A stretch of 64,000 bases of DNA from Plesiocystis pacifica SIR-1 (GTDB lineage: Bacteria; Myxococcota_A; Polyangia; Nannocystales; Nannocystaceae). Below, piece after piece: positions 61,901 to 64,000 of this stretch. The translations under genes and the position numbers were made by a program. The notes beneath the pieces are model-generated. The model was not told the DNA's origin. It saw only the letters and a program-made list of their open reading frames with translations, and searched no databases. The stretch spans positions 1 through 64,000 of the forward strand of contig NZ_ABCS01000027.1 of assembly GCF_000170895.1 (NCBI RefSeq). The letters are read 5' to 3'. How positions within the stretch are numbered: position 1 is the first letter of the stretch; every line of letters starts with the position of its first letter.

Positions 61901-64000
61901 GGCGTCGAGGACCCGCTTGAGCAGGTCGAGGGCGTCGTCGGGGCGCTCGAGCTTCTTGCCGACGACCTCGGCGGTCTCGGCCAGCAGGCGCACGCGCTCG
62001 GCGTCGCTGCCCGAGAACGCGATCAACCGGCGCAGCCCCTCTTCGACGTCCGGCCAGCGCTCGAGCTCGCGGTTGAGCTCGACGAGGCGGGTCTGGGCGT
62101 AGACCGAGTCGTCGTGGCCGGTCTTGAGGTCGAGGATGCTCTGGTAGGCCTCGATGGCACGCTGGTGCGCCTGCAGCTGCTCCCGGCGGATGTCGCCGAT
62201 GCGCCGCCACAGCGCCGACTTTTGCCGGGGCTCGTCGGCCACGGAGATGCGGTGCTCGAGGACCTCGGTCAGCCGCTGCCACTCCGCCTCTTCGGTCAGC
62301 AGCGCCTCGAGGGCGTCGAGGGCCACGCGGTTGGCCGGCTCCATGTCGACGACCTCGGCCCAGGTCAGCGCCGCGCCGACGCGGTCCATCAGCTGCTCGA
62401 GCTGGATGGTCGCGATCTCGAGGCGGATCTTGACCTGCTGGTGGTGAGGCTCGACGAAGCGCAGCAGCGCCCGCTGGGCGTCGACGAGGGCCGCGAAGTC
62501 GCCGGCCTCGAGGTGCAGGCGGACCAGGGCCTCGACGGTCTTGTGGGCCAGGGCCGCGTCCGGCGGGTCGAGATCGAGCAGCGCGAGCCAGGCACCGCGG
62601 GCGCCCTCGGAGTCGCGCAGGCGCTCGTCGAAGAGCATCGCCTTGCGGTGGGTCAGGTCGATGCGCAGGGTCTTGTCGTCGACCTGCTCGCTGGCCAGGG
62701 CCGCGGTCCAGATCGCGATCAGGTCGCGCTCGCGGCCCGTCGACAGGCCCAGGCGCTCGACCTCGTCGCGCGAGTCGAGGCGGCGCGGATCCTCGAGGTA
62801 GGCCGCGCGCAGCGAGGCGAAGGCCTGCTCGATGTCCCGTTGGTCGTGCTCTTGGATCTTGGCGATGGCCAGCAGGTAGCCCGTCGCGTCGTCCTGGCGC
62901 ATCTCGGCCGCGGCGTTGTTGCGGCGCACGTGGAGCACGCGGATGCGGCCCTCGTGGTCCCCGCGGCGCTGGTAGATGGGCTCGAGCAGGCCGGCGACCT
63001 GCATCTGCACCTCGGACACGTCGAGGAGCTGCTCCAACAAGCCGCGGGCTTGCTCGTGGTCGGCGTTCTCACCGATCACCGAGCCGAGCAGGTCGACGGC
63101 CCCGAACGCATCGCCCTGGTGCTGGACCCGCAGCGAGGCCCGCTTGCAGTTGAGCTCGTGGCGAAGCTCGCGGTCCTTGGCCAGCTCGGCCCAGCGCCCG
63201 AGCAGCTCCTCGAGCTTGTCGAGGTCCTCGGGCTCGCCGCCCTCGGCGTACATCTGCGCGAGCAGCTCGATGGTCGGCAGGTCGTCGGGGATGAGGTCGA
63301 GGAGCTCCTCGGCGGTCTCGACCGCGGTCTCGCGGTCGCCGAGCACGGTCCGGGCGATCTCGATGATGCGCCCGAGCAGCTCCCGCTGCTCCCGCTGGTT
63401 GAACACCACGTCGACGCGGCGGCGGTAGAGCTCCACCAGCTCGGCCGGGGCCTCGCGCCCGCGCAGCAGGGCCTCGAGGGCCTCGTAGGCCGCCTGGTGG
63501 GTCTCGTCGCGCTCGAGGATCTCGGCGTAGGCCTTCTCGGCCTCGAGCGGGCGCTGCAAGTCGTCGCGCCAGATGGCGCCGAGCTCGAGCAGCAGGTCCC
63601 GGCGCAGGTTGGCCTCGGCGCGCTCGAGCGCCCGGCCCTCGGCCTCGGCCTCGGCGGCGTGCTGCTTGATGGCGTCGAGCACCCGCGCGTAGGCGTTGGC
63701 GACCAGCTCCATCTGCTCGAGGCTGCGACCGAGGCGCTGGAGCAGCTGGCGGCCCTCCCAGTCGGCGGCGTCGCCCTCGAACAGCTCGGCGTAGATCTTG
63801 AGCGCGTCGCTGCGGCGCTCGGGCATCTGCTCGTAGATCGCGGCGAGCTGAGATTTCTGCTCGCGCAGCTGCTCCTTGGCCTCGGCGTCGAGCCCCTCGC
63901 CCTCGCCCTCGCCCTCGCCCGTCGTCTCGGCGGCGGCGAGCAAGACCTCCATGGCCTCGGCCTCGCGCTGCTTGTCGCCGATGCGCTGGTAGTAGGGCAG
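55913..64000 (-). CDS. Giant tetratricopeptide-repeat protein, runs off right edge
   Basis: At least 2,695 residues, open at the right edge; the frame remains open through position 64000, so the true start lies outside. The visible protein is almost entirely TPR/helical repeats of about 34-40 residues and longer units of about 100-110 residues with a recurring pattern (LLERLGxxEELxxLLERRIE-like, xGDxxAAIxxLExLLxxDPxxxxAxxxLxxLY). It is acidic and Leu/Glu/Ala/Arg-rich with very few Cys. The C-terminal 200 residues keep canonical TPRs (LGNLHERNERWTDALKIYRSML). Proteins of this size and kind in myxobacteria are of unknown function; a scaffold role is inferred. Confidence 0.85.
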   Translation of the reverse strand: MPYYQRIGDKQREAEAMEVLLAAAETTGEGEGEGEGLDAEAKEQLREQKSQLAAIYEQMPERRSDALKIYAELFEGDAADWEGRQLLQRLGRSLEQMELVANAYARVLDAIKQHAAEAEAEGRALERAEANLRRDLLLELGAIWRDDLQRPLEAEKAYAEILERDETHQAAYEALEALLRGREAPAELVELYRRRVDVVFNQREQRELLGRIIEIARTVLGDRETAVETAEELLDLIPDDLPTIELLAQMYAEGGEPEDLDKLEELLGRWAELAKDRELRHELNCKRASLRVQHQGDAFGAVDLLGSVIGENADHEQARGLLEQLLDVSEVQMQVAGLLEPIYQRRGDHEGRIRVLHVRRNNAAAEMRQDDATGYLLAIAKIQEHDQRDIEQAFASLRAAYLEDPRRLDSRDEVERLGLSTGRERDLIAIWTAALASEQVDDKTLRIDLTHRKAMLFDERLRDSEGARGAWLALLDLDPPDAALAHKTVEALVRLHLEAGDFAALVDAQRALLRFVEPHHQQVKIRLEIATIQLEQLMDRVGAALTWAEVVDMEPANRVALDALEALLTEEAEWQRLTEVLEHRISVADEPRQKSALWRRIGDIRREQLQAHQRAIEAYQSILDLKTGHDDSVYAQTRLVELNRELERWPDVEEGLRRLIAFSGSDAERVRLLAETAEVVGKKLERPDDALDLLKRVLDAAPTDARARSMVSSYLEPDETRERAIRILTPLYEAEQNWAALLELQELQARKQPSGRRRLQALLRVARTQEEKLEDPGRAFAVLCEAMAEAGDQPELSEILDKVERLGAVTERSEALYDAYSRTVDHILDSALQQRVLRAMGEVALNRLGRLDDARKVYERLLESAPEDAGATDALEQIYVRQGDDEALAALLVRKVDGTSETAARDELLIRAAEIHRTRLDDAEEAIRLYERLSTDALDRESVQEVLEPLYESTGRFRELANHLTRKLGQLRGKAAVDTHLRLGRLYGEHLEDPEEGIRHLGAALKSDPDHAVGTDELSRYLQDPNMRSRAAEMLEPVFLAVQDWERLLLIQEVRLSEAEDHSDRVQIMLRMARMQEEQLEDLDKAFDAYSRVFKEDPENTRVRDHLGRLANVLATTDKYAELLTEYVEQNPDDNSESTLAIVHESAKLWAGTLRQPAKSVPLYQRLLEANPDDRSVFAELESALSMGEMWRELADAYWREAEDSLDETRQVELLMKLSRVALDVLDESEIGAKAFQRILEVQPENERARAQLEQVYQQTEKWQELLDLLRDRLGRSLDQDDRTPVYLQIADLQDEALDDWEGALDTLESLLGEVPNEPNAVATLERIADHRVPARHRVFSILEPIYDATGNTPRLVAVCEWRLTVTEDPGSRHELHRELARHLESIPEGAPYAFRALARALYEPGPEDALLALDSDIGRLAKSLETPGALADALVAAADGEQLANDADRRIELLVRAARIRSEDSPEIAVEILRKALELRDDEEEALALMDRALVRLGYHEELREVLTRRVEVEADDVERVDLLRRLATLHEDILANPEEAEQAWRRLLDIEPSDTEALQRLSRTYAASGSTTELIEVLERRIDASTDEDERRSLRMQLASIHRESAKNREAEIDVLRALLAEAPSDDDAMAALARALLAEERHAEAADVVQDRATIAPTAERKASLMLDAARMYAGPLEDLIGAVERYEQVLQLLPGQEGAVADLVGLCKQEEVSEQAAGLVRPHLEDHGRWADLAIVLDARTTLSEDPDEVLELLKELATVRHEKLGDAAGALAATMKIIDSAAAEELEDPLNGAMRLAGELDGLEALIDELAKRAADSDRDPEIRVAIGMAAAHAASDFLGDPDKALAVLTPLLDAELADLPACVRIEELALRKSDPALVERALQEGSRLAAGMEEHLPMLVRLGEARIAIEAWEGAVEAFRDALDIDVGLEGAVRGLETVLRARLGADGVDGETVRIPDGLLDALDNAYMAASNNVGLAQVARVRLREAEGSDRVNLLQNLGTLIDNGGGSPKEALEAWGALLALDAESSEALERVLALAETELAGRAGELLSQAVEASAEAGRSSPALCLATARAWLSGLNQPDKAKAALVPLLEEQPEHVEGLGLLVETARALGDAKALHGALRRSAAAQGDPVESAGLWREAASVAEQMLAEPALAIEDLRQLIDADETDGPGWSRLLALLAQSGDHEALVDALGRRVMITEDEAERRELRYRQANHLVDKLERFEDAITVYNDMLASDPNELVAVNELQVLLRRLERWQDIRDLLERKLEIVEGEEQIAVQEEMARLAEEKLDDTTDAVEVLQRVVMEHPERDATRVWLERLLTKEERWHDLSELLEGRMDRLRDAGDTDGYRELASQLASLLAEKLDDSDRAQSILESLLEVDPSYVPALLSLASVHEARGDEESMRTTLERAAALEPQGPTGARLQLRLAMLTEEAEPRRAHLEKALSLDPANVEAGKQLLELSRSEERWDQVAYLLEMAVSREKSDDKRRELQLERVDILVAKVQDIDGALRVLASIYEQVQDDVEVNRRIADALFTAQRYEEAVGMYHWLVEITAGKRSKIRGHYLARLGRIEIEAGQGEEALKHLEEAYRLDTTNVETLLTLGNLHERNERWTDALKIYRSMLLQNADKSGLLRRGDIYLSLSRVHMGLGEKPKAQAMLRRGVEEDSTHKGLKEALEAIGG

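Overview
This 64 kb window is very GC-rich and densely packed with genes. It looks like a chromosomal piece of a myxobacterium, most plausibly of the Nannocystineae type. That assignment is inference from: many lipoproteins with acidic Thr/Ser/Asp/Glu low-complexity linkers, Cys-rich DUF4215 and MopE-like metal-binding repeats, Hanks-type kinase and TPR giants, and a TIGR02996-like protein. No rRNA, tRNA, CRISPR array or intact insertion sequence was seen.

Layout. 1-3360: sbcDC (minus strand), with an apparent frameshift in sbcC, which runs off the left edge. 3588-7829: lipoproteins flanking a translationally coupled methyltransferase and GAF-STAS pair. 8051-15809: a complete nqrABCDEF operon for the Na+-pumping NADH:quinone reductase, followed by its maturation genes apbE (flavin attachment) and nqrM (iron delivery). 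16132-22869: a PLP dehydratase, a DPF-repeat secreted protein, a thioredoxin-like ferredoxin, a ClpA/B-like AAA+ protein with an altered first ATPase site, and a TIGR02996-like protein. 23068-31270: a NadD-DUF2520 fusion, a VTT membrane protein, two tandem paralogous membrane-anchored proteins, a beta-helix lipoprotein and a truncated AraC-type regulator. 31250-33979: hslVU and purN. 34212-39498: lipoproteins and a two-gene DUF4331 operon divergent from an ECF sigma/ChrR pair. 39665-45231: polA and an astacin-like metalloprotease whose catalytic domain is interrupted by a repeat array. 45419-50810: a five-gene envelope operon (lapA-like, lapB, protein kinase, AI-2E/PerM transporter, mscS). 50905-55704: MopE-like lipoprotein, uridine kinase, SPFH lipoprotein, transpeptidase lipoprotein, YHYH lipoprotein. 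55913-64000: a giant TPR protein running off the right edge.

Regulation and small elements. Eight genes have a TAnnnT hexamer exactly 6 nt before an ATG or GTG, the geometry expected for leaderless mRNAs; this fixes several starts, including GTG starts. The region between the DUF4331 operon and the ECF/ChrR pair carries two divergent copies of TGATCC-N16-CGTAG, resembling RpoE/ChrR-type promoters, and gives a testable regulatory circuit. Intergenic regions hold a dispersed structured repeat of about 125 bp (three full copies and one partial) and two MITE-like elements with 36-bp and 31-bp terminal inverted repeats, each lying beside a stop codon.
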